A stretch of DNA of 38,033 bases, taken from NCBI GenBank assembly GCA_947470805.1, contig CANIVU010000087.1, positions 1 through 38,033 of the forward strand, written 5' to 3'. The notes under the pieces were generated by a model. It worked only from the letters and a program-made list of their open reading frames with translations. It was not told the origin of the DNA and searched no databases. How positions within the stretch are numbered: position 1 is the first letter of the stretch; each line of letters begins with the position of its first letter. The position numbers and the translations under genes are program-made. The DNA comes from Acidobacteriota bacterium (GTDB taxonomy: Bacteria; Acidobacteriota; Terriglobia; Bryobacterales; Bryobacteraceae). Below, in pieces: positions 8,787 to 16,523 of the stretch.

Positions 8787-9317
8787 CTACCGCCGGATAT
8801 TCCCGTTGGCGCCGCTCGCCGTCGGCGTAACGCCGAAATAGCTTTGCAGCTCGTAGGCGGTGACAAACGGGTTCCGGTCCGTTAGCTCGGCCGAGAAGCG
8901 CTCGGTCTTCCCGCCGGCGGTTACATTGATCTGTTTGTTCATGTAGCCGCCGCCGGGATACCCAACGAAATCCTCGCTGTAGGTGATATTCAGCCCCGAG
9001 GTACTCATCCCTAACGAGGTCATGGTGTCCAACAGCTTTTGCATCCCGGTCCCGCTGGCTTCCAGCTTCCCGGTGGTAACCGCCGGAACCGACGTAGAAT
9101 TGGCGGTTGCGACGGCCGGGGTGACAGGATTTTGACTGCCCCGGACCGTGTTTGTGGTCTCTTGTCCGCGAACCGCCCGCGGTGCGGCGGCCTGCGGCAG
9201 CGAAAAAGCCGTAGCGCCAGCCCCTCTTTGACGCTGTTGGGCGGCGCTACGGCTCTGTGTCTGGGTGGTCCGGGACGAATCCGGAGCGGTCAATTGGTTG
9301 CGTGGTACGACGAACAA
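8787..9317 (-). CDS. hypothetical protein with disordered Gln/Ala/Thr-rich N-terminus
   Basis: This product of about 176 residues has no recognised family. The first 80 or so residues are low complexity (Ser, Gln, Ala, Thr, Arg) and probably disordered. The remainder, from KLLDTMTSLGMSTSGLNITYSED onward, looks folded and has a VTAGGKTERFSAELTDRNPFVTAYEL stretch of alternating strand-like residues. There is no classical signal peptide. The start is uncertain because no ATG is available. A TTG at 9317 is preceded by GGAGG with five bases' spacing and is preferred over the TTG five codons upstream, which directly follows an in-frame stop. It lies 44 bp downstream of the secreted-protein gene in the same direction, so the two may be co-transcribed. 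Confidence 0.6.
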   Translation of the reverse strand: MFVVPRNQLTAPDSSRTTQTQSRSAAQQRQRGAGATAFSLPQAAAPRAVRGQETTNTVRGSQNPVTPAVATANSTSVPAVTTGKLEASGTGMQKLLDTMTSLGMSTSGLNITYSEDFVGYPGGGYMNKQINVTAGGKTERFSAELTDRNPFVTAYELQSYFGVTPTASGANGNIRR

Positions 9318-9361
9318 AGTAGCCTCCGCCAATCTTTAAGCAACCAGCGGGCCATTCCCAA

Positions 9362-10186
9362 CTACTGCTTCGGCAGCTGCTTCTTAACCTCTTCCGGGAT
9401 GTCGAAAACGATCGGAATGATGACTGTTTTGCCCAGCGGATCCACTTTCAATGACGCCTTCAAAGTCGGTTTCGCCGACGGGTCCCGCGGGTCATAAATG
9501 ACTTCCAACTGGGCCGACTCCCCCGCGCTCAGCTCTGTCTTTTCAAGCCGGTAGGTCAATCCAGGCACCGATTCTGTCTGGAAGCTCAGAGTCACCGATC
9601 CGTGCATCCCGTTGGTAATCACTAGCGAATCGGCGGATTTCTCCCAGCTCCGCACCAGGAACTTATCCTTGCTCACCTTGATCTGGTTCAGGATGATGTT
9701 GGGATCCTTCATCATCGCTTCCACGCTCATCCCGCCCCGGTTCCCCGGGCCCGGCGTCAAACGGCCCACCGGCGACTGCCGCCCAAGCGCGGGATCAAAG
9801 TAGTAGCACCACTTACCCTCTTCCAGCTTCCAATGCGTCGCCATCGGCGCGTTGGCCGGAATCACCTGCCCGCGCATACTGATCGTCGTCCCAACCAACG
9901 TCACTACCGACGCCTTTTTGAAGCTGTCATCCCAAGTAATCGTAACGATTTCAAAGCTCTTGATCTTCGTTTTTTCCTGGTTGTAGTGAAGTTCCTTGGT
10001 GTCCTCAGCCACATACTGTTCGGCCGACCGGAATTTCCCGTCCACATACGCCTGATAGAAACCGGACACCCGTTCGCGGAGCGCCTTCTCGACATCAGGC
10101 GCGGCGGCGTTGAAAAGATTGGGCTTTTCCTGCGCGCCCAGGGTCAGGGCGGCCGTCAAGGCGAAGGCAAACGTACGGAGCATCAT
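9362..10186 (-). CDS. secreted protein with NTF2-like and DUF1573-like halves
   Basis: The protein of about 274 residues begins with a Sec-type signal peptide (MMLRTFAFALTAALTLGAQ). Residues of about 25-130 (ALRERVSGFYQAYVDGKF, AEQYVAED, THWKLEEGKWCYYFDP) resemble an NTF2/SnoaL-like cone fold. The last 100 residues (LVITNGMHGSVTLSF, LSAGESAQLEVIYDP, TVIIPIVFDIPEEVKKQLP) resemble a DUF1573/Ig-like beta sandwich. Both assignments are by eye. A periplasmic or exported role is inferred from the leader; function is unknown. The start was placed at the first ATG of the leader. TTG codons at 10201 and 10192 are also possible, the second having a GAGAGGGA about nine bases upstream. It is followed in the same direction by the 8787 gene. 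Confidence 0.7.
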   Translation of the reverse strand: MMLRTFAFALTAALTLGAQEKPNLFNAAAPDVEKALRERVSGFYQAYVDGKFRSAEQYVAEDTKELHYNQEKTKIKSFEIVTITWDDSFKKASVVTLVGTTISMRGQVIPANAPMATHWKLEEGKWCYYFDPALGRQSPVGRLTPGPGNRGGMSVEAMMKDPNIILNQIKVSKDKFLVRSWEKSADSLVITNGMHGSVTLSFQTESVPGLTYRLEKTELSAGESAQLEVIYDPRDPSAKPTLKASLKVDPLGKTVIIPIVFDIPEEVKKQLPKQ

Positions 10187-10246
10187 AGACAAGTTTATCA
10201 ATCCCTCTCAAACAGTAGACGCGCCAGCCCGCCGAATTGTTGATAG

Positions 10247-11662
10247 CTATTGTTTTCTCCCTGGGAATGGACCGTATTTGGTGAGGTTCTGCTTGGTCGT
10301 CTTCGTCCACTCTTCGATCGGCGGCGCGCCATTCTTCTGGAACCACCCCTCGATCTCCTTGCGCAGCGCCTGCACCTCCTTGGCGTAGGCCGGATCGTCG
10401 ATCTGGTTCTTCGTTTCGCCGGGGTCTTTCTCCAAATCGTAGAACTCGCTCGGGAACCCCTCGGCGCGAATTACCAGCTTCCGCGTCGTCGTTCGGACAC
10501 CCCGTACGTAGCTGTATTCAAAGAACAACTTGTCTTCCCACTTCGGCTTCTGGCCGCGCAGGAAGCCGGCATAGGATCGCCCGACCCGCCGTTTATCCGG
10601 CGCGGCGGACAGCCCGGTGTATTCCACCATGGTCGGGAAAAAGTCATACGACGACACCATCGAGGTGATCGTCTGCCCGGCCTTGATCCCCGCCGGGTGG
10701 CTCCAGATCATCGGCACGCGGATGGATTCCTCGTACATATTGAACGGCCAGGTGCCGTTGCCTTTCCCCCAAACTCCGTGGTGCCCGGCGTTCCAACCCT
10801 GGTCGGCGGTGAAGATCACGAGGGTGTTTTCGCGCCATCCGCGCTGTTCCAGGTACCGTAAAACGCGTCCAATGTTGCGATCCGCGCCCGAAATGAGCGA
10901 AAAATACGCGATTTTTGATGCACTTTGACCATGGTTTTTGCCCAATCCGGGGTGCTGATTGCGGTGTTTCGGGGTGTCCGGGAAGCAGGAAAGCTTCGTC
11001 TCGTCGTAGTGTTTCCGGTCTTCTTCGGGCTGGAAATCGAAGGGTGTGTGTGGCGCGTAGAAGGGCACTTGGAGGTAGAACGGCGCCTCCGGTTTTTGTT
11101 TTTCCAGGAACTCCAGGGCGAAGTCGCCGATGGCGTCCTCTTTGAACCCGGGGTAGGGCGTGGTGACGCCGTTCTTGACGTATACAGCGTCCTTAAACGT
11201 CCCGCCGCCGCCTGGCACCGTGGCCCAGTAGGAGAAGCCATGTTGGGCCTTGTCGTCGTGGCCCATATGCCATTTGCCCACCATGCCGCACTGGTAGCCG
11301 CCCTTGGCGAGCACTTCCGGAAAGATGGTGAAGCCGTCGAGCCAGCCGGTGGCCTTGGGGCCGAAGGCGTCGTCGGGAACTAGCCAATCCTGCACCCCAT
11401 GCGCGGATGGCACCGCGCCGGTCATATACGTCATGCGGCTGGGCGAGCACACGGGCGTGCAGGCGAAGGCGCGGGTGAATTTGGCGCCAGTCTTCGCCAG
11501 CGCGTCGATGTTCGGCGTATGGATATCGGCGCAGCCGTAGGCGCCGGTGGCCCAGGCGCCATGGTCGTCGGTCATGAAGACGATGACGTTGGGGCGGCGG
11601 CGTTGCGGTTGGGCGGCGGCGAGGAAGGGAAGGCCGAATAGGGCGCGGCGGGTGAGGCGCAT
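10247..11662 (-). CDS. secreted sulfatase (alkaline phosphatase superfamily)
   Basis: The 471-residue protein starts with a twin-arginine-like leader (MRLTRRALFGLPFLAAAQ). It contains the metal-binding TDD near residues 31-33 and the formylglycine signature C72-S-P-S-R76, in which the cysteine is converted to formylglycine by an activating enzyme not encoded here. Later elements include GKWHMG, PFYAPHTPF, TADQGWNAGHHGVWGKG and a C-terminal FYDLEKDPGE segment, all usual for arylsulfatase-type enzymes. It should hydrolyse sulfate esters, perhaps of sulfated polysaccharides, outside the cytoplasm; the substrate is not deducible. The start is the ATG preceding MRLTRR; the open frame continues far upstream only as a shadow. 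Within the gene the G/C balance of the plus strand switches from C-rich to G-rich near 10.9 kb. Confidence 0.93.
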   Translation of the reverse strand: MRLTRRALFGLPFLAAAQPQRRRPNVIVFMTDDHGAWATGAYGCADIHTPNIDALAKTGAKFTRAFACTPVCSPSRMTYMTGAVPSAHGVQDWLVPDDAFGPKATGWLDGFTIFPEVLAKGGYQCGMVGKWHMGHDDKAQHGFSYWATVPGGGGTFKDAVYVKNGVTTPYPGFKEDAIGDFALEFLEKQKPEAPFYLQVPFYAPHTPFDFQPEEDRKHYDETKLSCFPDTPKHRNQHPGLGKNHGQSASKIAYFSLISGADRNIGRVLRYLEQRGWRENTLVIFTADQGWNAGHHGVWGKGNGTWPFNMYEESIRVPMIWSHPAGIKAGQTITSMVSSYDFFPTMVEYTGLSAAPDKRRVGRSYAGFLRGQKPKWEDKLFFEYSYVRGVRTTTRKLVIRAEGFPSEFYDLEKDPGETKNQIDDPAYAKEVQALRKEIEGWFQKNGAPPIEEWTKTTKQNLTKYGPFPGRKQ

Positions 11663-11696
11663 CCTATGCACGCTATCACGCAGATCCCAGAAAGAG

Positions 11697-11725
11697 AAAG
11701 GGCGCTCTATGATAGAGCGCCCTTT
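11697..11725 (-). terminator. perfect 14-bp palindrome, terminator of the 11806 gene
   Basis: AAAGGGCGCTCTAT, one central base, and its exact complement form a hairpin of at least 12 bp with a small loop. On the minus strand it is followed by a pyrimidine-rich TTTCTCTTTC, so it can terminate transcription from the amidohydrolase gene before the sulfatase ATG 35 bp on. The T-run is interrupted, so partial read-through is possible. Confidence 0.65.
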
Positions 11726-11805
11726 CGGCACGTCGGTCGGATTTGACCTTGTGTTCAGAATTATGCAGTCCCCTGCTAATCGGGGTGCTTTCAGTATCTC
11801 ACGGA

Positions 11806-12687
11806 TCAGGCGAAATGGTAGAGCTTGGCCGCATTGGTGAAGCGGATCTGCTGGCGCGCGGCTTCGGGTAGATACGACCAGATGGTCTCGAACGCCTGCT
11901 TCTGTTTGCCGTGATCGGCGGCGTTCATTCCCAACCCGCCCCAGACGATCTTCTCCGCGCCGAACGCGCCGTGGATACGGCGGGCCAGCGGCTGCAGATC
12001 GGCGTGCGGGGGCGGTTGTTTGGAGCTGTAGTTGAGGCCCGAGAACTTCATGTAGACGCCCTGATGGGCGCCGAGTTTCAACACCTCTTCGTATTCGGCG
12101 GCGGTGCCTTGAGCGTGGCGGGCCAGATGGTCGATGACGACGCGCGCGCCGGGCGTCTGCTTCACCAGTTTCGCCACGGCCGGGGCCCACTGCGGCGTCA
12201 TGTGCATTTGAATCGCCAGGCCCAACTTCGTGGCCGCGGCCCAGGTTTGGGCCATGCGCGGGTCGGCGAGGTCGCGGTCCTTGATGGCGCCCGTTTTGTT
12301 GACCTCCTTGCCGATGGCGTGGACGCGCAGGGCGACGATGCGGTTGGGCCACTTCTTCGTCAACGCGGCCATGCGGGCGGGCGTCTGCGGGTCGAGACCG
12401 TCGAACAGGCAGGTGCCTTTGAAGAAGCCTTTGCGGGGCTCGTTTTCAAAGCAGTATTCCAGATAGCGGTGGTCGTCCTGATACGGCTCCGGGTGGACGA
12501 TGATGGAGTGGCTCAACACGCCGGCGGCGAAGGGGGCGTAGTTGGCCAGCGTCTCGGCGGGCGGTTGGTAGGTGGCAGCCGGGTGGTAGGGGAAGCGGGC
12601 GGGCTCGAAGAGGTGGATGTGCGTGTCGATGGGTTTGGCGTCACTGGCGGCGAGGGCCATGAGCAACGCGCGGCGGGAGATTTCCAT
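11806..12687 (-). CDS. exported amidohydrolase_2 family protein
   Basis: This 293-residue TIM-barrel metal-dependent hydrolase belongs to the amidohydrolase_2 (dicarboxylate lactonase/decarboxylase-like) group. A short RR leader (SRRALLMALAA) precedes the metal motif H23-I-H25. Other conserved elements are ALRVHAIG, the IQMHM strand, VIDHLARH and KLYHF at the end. The usual strand-8 Asp motif (W-G-S-D) is replaced by VWGGLGMNAADH, so the standard metal-ligand Asp is absent at that place. The enzyme may use another residue or have lost hydrolase activity. The ATG at 12687 is the natural start. It is divergent from the GNAT gene by 41 bp. Its own terminator lies between it and the collinear sulfatase. 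Family certain, activity not. Confidence 0.85.
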   Translation of the reverse strand: MEISRRALLMALAASDAKPIDTHIHLFEPARFPYHPAATYQPPAETLANYAPFAAGVLSHSIIVHPEPYQDDHRYLEYCFENEPRKGFFKGTCLFDGLDPQTPARMAALTKKWPNRIVALRVHAIGKEVNKTGAIKDRDLADPRMAQTWAAATKLGLAIQMHMTPQWAPAVAKLVKQTPGARVVIDHLARHAQGTAAEYEEVLKLGAHQGVYMKFSGLNYSSKQPPPHADLQPLARRIHGAFGAEKIVWGGLGMNAADHGKQKQAFETIWSYLPEAARQQIRFTNAAKLYHFA

Positions 12688-12728
12688 ATCGGGGCAAGTG
12701 TATCGGATTGCGTGGCTAGAATGGGGGG

Positions 12729-13205
12729 ATGGCGCGGATACGGCGAGCGGTGTTGGCCGATGCGGCGGCGATGGCCGCGGTGCATGTGGCCAGTTGGGAG
12801 TCCACCTATGCCGGGGTGCTGCCGGCGTCCTATATCGCCGAGCGGACGGTAGCCGTGCGTTATGCCTTCTGGCGGGACCGGCTGGCGGAAGACGATCCGG
12901 CGATCTGCATCTTTGCCGCGTGCGGGGACGATGAGGCGGTCTGTGGGTTTGCCTCTGGCGGGAACGGGGAGTTGTACTCGCTGTATTTGCTGGAGGAGGC
13001 GCAGGGGCTGGGGCTGGGGCGCGGGCTGGTGGAGGCGGTGCTGGCGGAGTTGCACGGGGCCGAACGCGTGATCGTCTGGGTGCTGGGCGTGAACCCGGCG
13101 CGCGGGTTTTATGAGCATATGGGCGGGCGGCTGATTGCCGAAAAACAGACGATGATGGGTGGGGAAATGTTCACGGAGGTTGCCTATGATTTGGGACCGC
13201 GTTGA
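12729..13205 (+). CDS. GNAT family N-acetyltransferase
   Basis: The 158-residue protein has the GNAT fold. The N-terminal IRRAVLADAAAMAAVHVASWESTYAG is typical of acetyltransferases in the RimI/YjgM-like range. The acetyl-CoA pyrophosphate loop QGLGLGRGL lies in the middle (about residues 93-101), and the C-terminal VLGVNPARGFYEHMGGRL is motif B. It should transfer an acetyl group from acetyl-CoA to an amine of unknown identity in the cytoplasm. The ATG at 12729 lies right after a G-run, so there is no well-spaced ribosome site and the message may be short-leadered. Its last 20 bases overlap the DUF2252 gene, indicating translational coupling. Codons here end in G far more than in comEC. Confidence 0.9.
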   Translation: MARIRRAVLADAAAMAAVHVASWESTYAGVLPASYIAERTVAVRYAFWRDRLAEDDPAICIFAACGDDEAVCGFASGGNGELYSLYLLEEAQGLGLGRGLVEAVLAELHGAERVIVWVLGVNPARGFYEHMGGRLIAEKQTMMGGEMFTEVAYDLGPR

Positions 13206-14349
13206 AGCCTACAATAAGGGCCGGGATCCGGAGCGGTTAGCGCTGAAGTACAAGAAGATGTCGGCCGATGCTCTGGCGTTTTTCCGGGGAACGGCGCACC
13301 TGTTCTACGAAGACTGGCCTGCGGACAAAGCGCTGGTGCGGGCGCCGGCGGCGTGGTTGTGCGGGGACCTTCATCTGGAGAATTTCGGGACCTACCGGGC
13401 CGACAACCGGCTGACCTATTTCGACTGCAACGACTTCGACGAAGGCTGCCTGGGCCCGGCCACCTGGGACCTGGCGCGGCTGTTGGTGAGCGTGGCGATT
13501 GAGTGCGACGAGCGGGAGTATAAAGCCAAAGACGCGCGGGCACTGTGCCTTCGTGTGACCGCCGCCTATGCGGAGGCGCTGGGCAATGGCAAGCCGCGCT
13601 GGACGGAGGAAGAGACCTCGACGGGGATCATTCGCGAACTCTTCGTTGGCCTGGAATCGCGGACGCCGGTGAAGTATCTGAACTCGCGCACGGTGCTGGA
13701 GAAACGCAAGCGCCGGATCAATGTGGAGAACGGGAAGGCGCTGCCGGCGACGGCGAAAGACCGGGCCGCTGTTCGCGCGTTCATAGAGAAACATACGGAG
13801 TTCCGCTGCGTGGATGTAGCCAGGCGAATTGCGGGGAATGGGAGTCTGGGCGTGCCGCGGTTTGTTGTTCTGGCGGAGGACCCGGAGCGGAACCCGTTTC
13901 TCGTGGATATGAAACAGGCGCAGGCCCCGGCGCCGCTGCGGTATGGCGTTCCGCCGGTGCAGCCGAAGTGGAAGAACGACGCGGAGCGGATTGTGGGCGC
14001 GCAGGGGCTGGTATTGGCCATGCCGCCAGCGTTCCTGCAGGCCGTCGTGTTTGGCGGGACGGGGTGGGTGTTGCGCGAACTGCTGCCGAGCGAGGACCGC
14101 GTGGATGTGGCAGGGGCAACCGATGCGGCATTCCGTGAGTATGCGGCCACGTTGGGCGCGGTGACGGCGTGGGGGCAACTGCGAGCCAGCGGGCGGAAGG
14201 GCGCAGCCAATGGCGATGTACTAGTGGAGTGGCGCGTGCCGGCGGAGAGGCTCGTTGAGTTTGCGTTGGACTATGGGCGGCAGGTGGTGGCGGACTGGAA
14301 GGCGTTTCGCGCGGCTACTGCTTCCCGGGCTGTTCCTTCGCGACGGTAA
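13186..14349 (+). CDS. DUF2252 family protein
   Basis: The 387-residue product matches DUF2252, a kinase-like family of unknown function. The recognisable parts are KYKKMSADALAFFRGTAHLFYEDW, WLCGDLHLENFGTY (a GDLH-x2-N motif like that of aminoglycoside phosphotransferase folds), YFDCNDFDEGCLGPATWDLARLLVS, FLVDMKQAQAP and WGQLRASGRKG. The H-x3-N and D-x-D patterns suggest phosphotransferase ancestry, an inference. The ATG at 13186 is chosen over one nine codons upstream because GGAGGT lies five bases before it. This start overlaps the GNAT gene by 20 bp. The last 30 codons form the first unit of the repeat array that continues past the stop. Confidence 0.88.
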   Translation: MIWDRVEAYNKGRDPERLALKYKKMSADALAFFRGTAHLFYEDWPADKALVRAPAAWLCGDLHLENFGTYRADNRLTYFDCNDFDEGCLGPATWDLARLLVSVAIECDEREYKAKDARALCLRVTAAYAEALGNGKPRWTEEETSTGIIRELFVGLESRTPVKYLNSRTVLEKRKRRINVENGKALPATAKDRAAVRAFIEKHTEFRCVDVARRIAGNGSLGVPRFVVLAEDPERNPFLVDMKQAQAPAPLRYGVPPVQPKWKNDAERIVGAQGLVLAMPPAFLQAVVFGGTGWVLRELLPSEDRVDVAGATDAAFREYAATLGAVTAWGQLRASGRKGAANGDVLVEWRVPAERLVEFALDYGRQVVADWKAFRAATASRAVPSRR

Positions 14350-14950
14350 GGCGAGCTGGGATGCCCTGGTGGTGGCGCGCGTCGAGTTTGGGTTGGGCTA
14401 TGCGTGGCCGTCGGTGACGGACTGGACGGCGTTTCGCGGGGGTGCTGTTTCCCAGTCCGTTCGGGCGCGACGATGGGGCGACCAGGGGGGGCGCGGCGGG
14501 CGTCGAGTTTGGGTTGGGCTATGCGTGGCCGTCGGTGACGGACTGGACGGCGTTTCGCGGGGGCGCTGTTTCCCAGTCCGTTCGGGCGCGACGATGGGGC
14601 GACCAGGGGGGGGCGCGGCGGGCGTCGAGTTTGCGTTGGACTCTGCGCGGCAGGTGGTGACGGGCGGTGCGGCCTCTTGCACGGCCGCGGATTTCCAAGG
14701 CGGCTGCGGTGCAAGGGTGAGGTGAGCAGGGATGCTCTGGTGGCAGCGCGCATCGAGTTTGCGTTTGGCTATGCGCGGCAGGTGATGACGGACAGGAAGG
14801 CCCGGCGTTGCCTGGGCTTTGCCGGCGCGACGAATAAGGGCGCCCGGCGTGGGGGCGGGCGCAGGTGTACTCGTTCTACGACTGGAGCCGCTAGTGGAGC
14901 GGGGTGTGCCAGGGTCGCGTTCGCGCGGCGCGAATGGCGTCGCGACGGGC
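14254..14950 (+). repeat. degenerate tandem copies of the DUF2252 gene 3' end
   Basis: At least five copies of a roughly 121-128-bp unit start at 14254 (inside the gene), 14381, 14502, 14624 and 14752. Each starts with (G/A)T(C/T)GAGTTTG(C/G)GTT and encodes a recognisable (V/I)EF-x-LxY tail in one frame. The units at 14381 and 14502 are almost identical (one substitution and one extra G in a 7-8-G run). The linkers after the first and fourth units match each other (GGGATGC-CTGGTGG), and the second and third share another. A sixth, weaker copy may begin near 14891 with CTAGTGGAG, as at 14221. Beyond the gene stop no unit forms a credible gene. The array fills the whole 641-bp gap up to the convergent aldolase-like gene. 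Confidence 0.85.
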
Positions 14951-14990
14951 TTGATCGTCGCGAATGGCACGCCCGTGGCGCGCTGAGCCG

Positions 14991-15710
14991 CTACGACCTT
15001 TCTGCCGCAGTTGCCAACTCCGTCTTCCACTGCGCCGCAATGAGAATCGCCGATGACGAGGTGAACCGCTCTGCCCCATCCGCGTAGCCAGCCTTGAACT
15101 GATCGAGATTCGCTCCCGTCAGCTTGGGCTTGATGAAGTCCCGGCCAATCCGTTTCAACAGCGCCACGTCCGCCACATTGTTGGTGGAGATAAACGCCGC
15201 CCCCACCCGCTTGCTCATCTTCGTCAGGATCACCTTATGATCCTCGCCAAAGTAGCTGCTTTCAAATAGCACCGACAGCGTCACGCCCGCCCCCTGGCAG
15301 CTTTCGGCGATCTGCTCCAACTCCGTCTCCTGGTGGCTGAACTGGCGCGAAATCATCTTGCTGTAGTTCACAACAAAGTTCAGTTCCTTCGCGCCGCGGC
15401 GGATCAGGTCGCGACCTTCGTACAGCTTGGTGGCGGTATTCGAACTGCCGTGCGGAAACCCGGCCACGGTCGCCATCGCTACCGGCGAATCGGACAGAAT
15501 GCGCGCGGCCATATCGACATCGCACGGACGCACGATCACCGCCGCCAGCCCCATCTCAATCGCCTTATGGCACCCGGCGTTCACCTGCTCCTCATTCAAC
15601 GCGGGATGGGTCAGCAACAACTCCAGCCGCCCGGCCACATCGGCGTATGTAACTAACGGGGCGCGTTCTTCTTGCTGAATGCTCGAGTCCGGATCCACAG
15701 TGTTCCCCAT
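14991..15710 (-). CDS. DeoC-like aldolase homologue lacking the Schiff-base lysine
   Basis: This product of about 239 residues aligns by eye with deoxyribose-phosphate aldolase: VATVAGFPHG-like (81-88), RRGAKELNFVVNY, LFESSYF, and an ERFTSSSAI phosphate-binding end. Where DeoC has GADFVKTSTG with the Schiff-base lysine, this protein has AAFISTNN (171-178), with Ser175 in the lysine position and a shortened loop. The D102-equivalent is N111. K194 in DFIKPK fits the second active-site lysine (VKASGG in DeoC). Classical aldolase activity is therefore doubtful, although the fold and phosphate site appear kept. The start is the ATG at 15710, overlapping the upstream gene by 58 bp; an ATG at 15752 is also in frame. 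It is the last gene of the tol-pal collinear run. No symbol is given because activity is uncertain. Confidence 0.75.
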   Translation of the reverse strand: MGNTVDPDSSIQQEERAPLVTYADVAGRLELLLTHPALNEEQVNAGCHKAIEMGLAAVIVRPCDVDMAARILSDSPVAMATVAGFPHGSSNTATKLYEGRDLIRRGAKELNFVVNYSKMISRQFSHQETELEQIAESCQGAGVTLSVLFESSYFGEDHKVILTKMSKRVGAAFISTNNVADVALLKRIGRDFIKPKLTGANLDQFKAGYADGAERFTSSSAILIAAQWKTELATAAERS

Positions 15711-16519
15711 TCCTTCAATCTCGTGCGCCCTTGCGGCGTGCCGGCGAACCAATCCTCATGATGGAAATGCGCGAAATTCCCGTTTCCGCGTTCCTTCTCG
15801 TCGATGTCGCCGAGGGCGATATTCAAGCCCATCGCGCGGTCGCCCTGCTTCGTGTTGTAAAAGACGCCGGGGCTCACTTCCAAACACGGGTCGAAGCTCA
15901 CGGCCCACTCAATCACGTAGCCCTTGCCGCCCGGCTTGGGCTTGGCGGCGCAGTCCATGGCGTGTTCCACAATCCACTTCTGATAGGTATTCCACGCGGA
16001 TAACTCGCGGCGCGGCTCGCCCTCCATCAGTCCACCCTTGCCAATCCCGCCGAGGCGCGACTTCGTCAAATTGCATACCATCTGCCAGCTCTGCCCGTTG
16101 CCGGCGGCGTTCTCTTCCGGCGTCGTGTACTTATTCGTCGCGTTGATCAACAGCTCCATCTCGTCGCCGAACCAGGGGAAACCTTCGCGCGTCAGTTCGT
16201 GCGTCTTCGGATTTTCCTCGGGAACCCAGCGTGGAATATCGATGTCGTACAGCACATCGTCCGTCACGTCGAAGGCGAAGTAGAGCCGCTTGCCGTCGTG
16301 CTTTACGTAGCCGGTGACGGCCAGGTCCTTCGCGTCGGTCACCTTGGAAAACGTCGAAACCCAGACGTCCTTCACGCCCGCAAACGTAGTGGCGTCGGCG
16401 TATTCGCCGGGGCTGATCACCCCATCCAGCTTCGGCGTTTTTCCGCGAAAGGCTTCGAGCGAACGGGGATAGTCGCCAGCGAACAGGGCCGCCGAAAGCA
16501 GGAGCAGGGCCGGACGCAT
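15653..16519 (-). CDS. secreted CBM9-like (carbohydrate-binding family 9) domain protein
   Basis: The 288-residue protein has a short signal peptide (MRPALLLLSAALFAGDY). The rest is one CBM9-like beta-sandwich. The features are PKLDGVISPGEYADATTF near the start, a GKRLYFAFDVTDDVLYD strand pair, GFPWFGDEMELLINATN, YVIEWAVSFDP and a final EWGTLWI. Such domains bind sugars, often at chain ends, or occur in exported proteins of unknown role. There is no attached catalytic domain. It starts four bases after cpoB on the same strand and overlaps the aldolase-like gene at its 3' end, so it is very likely in the tol-pal transcript. Role in the envelope is an inference from that context and the leader. 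Confidence 0.8.
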   Translation of the reverse strand: MRPALLLLSAALFAGDYPRSLEAFRGKTPKLDGVISPGEYADATTFAGVKDVWVSTFSKVTDAKDLAVTGYVKHDGKRLYFAFDVTDDVLYDIDIPRWVPEENPKTHELTREGFPWFGDEMELLINATNKYTTPEENAAGNGQSWQMVCNLTKSRLGGIGKGGLMEGEPRRELSAWNTYQKWIVEHAMDCAAKPKPGGKGYVIEWAVSFDPCLEVSPGVFYNTKQGDRAMGLNIALGDIDEKERGNGNFAHFHHEDWFAGTPQGRTRLKEWGTLWIRTRAFSKKNAPR

Positions 16520-16523
16520 ACGG

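Noticed and set aside
13237-14178. Minus-strand frame of 313 codons opposite DUF2252
   Set aside because: Arg/His/Gln-rich antisense shadow; the plus-strand gene has a ribosome site and family motifs.
14381-14623. CRISPR-like array
   Set aside because: The repeats are adjacent units of about 121 bp without distinct spacers, no cas genes are near, and they derive from a gene tail.
14255-14725. Open frame of 156 codons through the DUF2252 tail repeats
   Set aside because: It begins inside the DUF2252 gene in another frame, has Trp/Arg/Gly-rich composition and arises from the repeat units; units are not a multiple of three, so frames shift from copy to copy.
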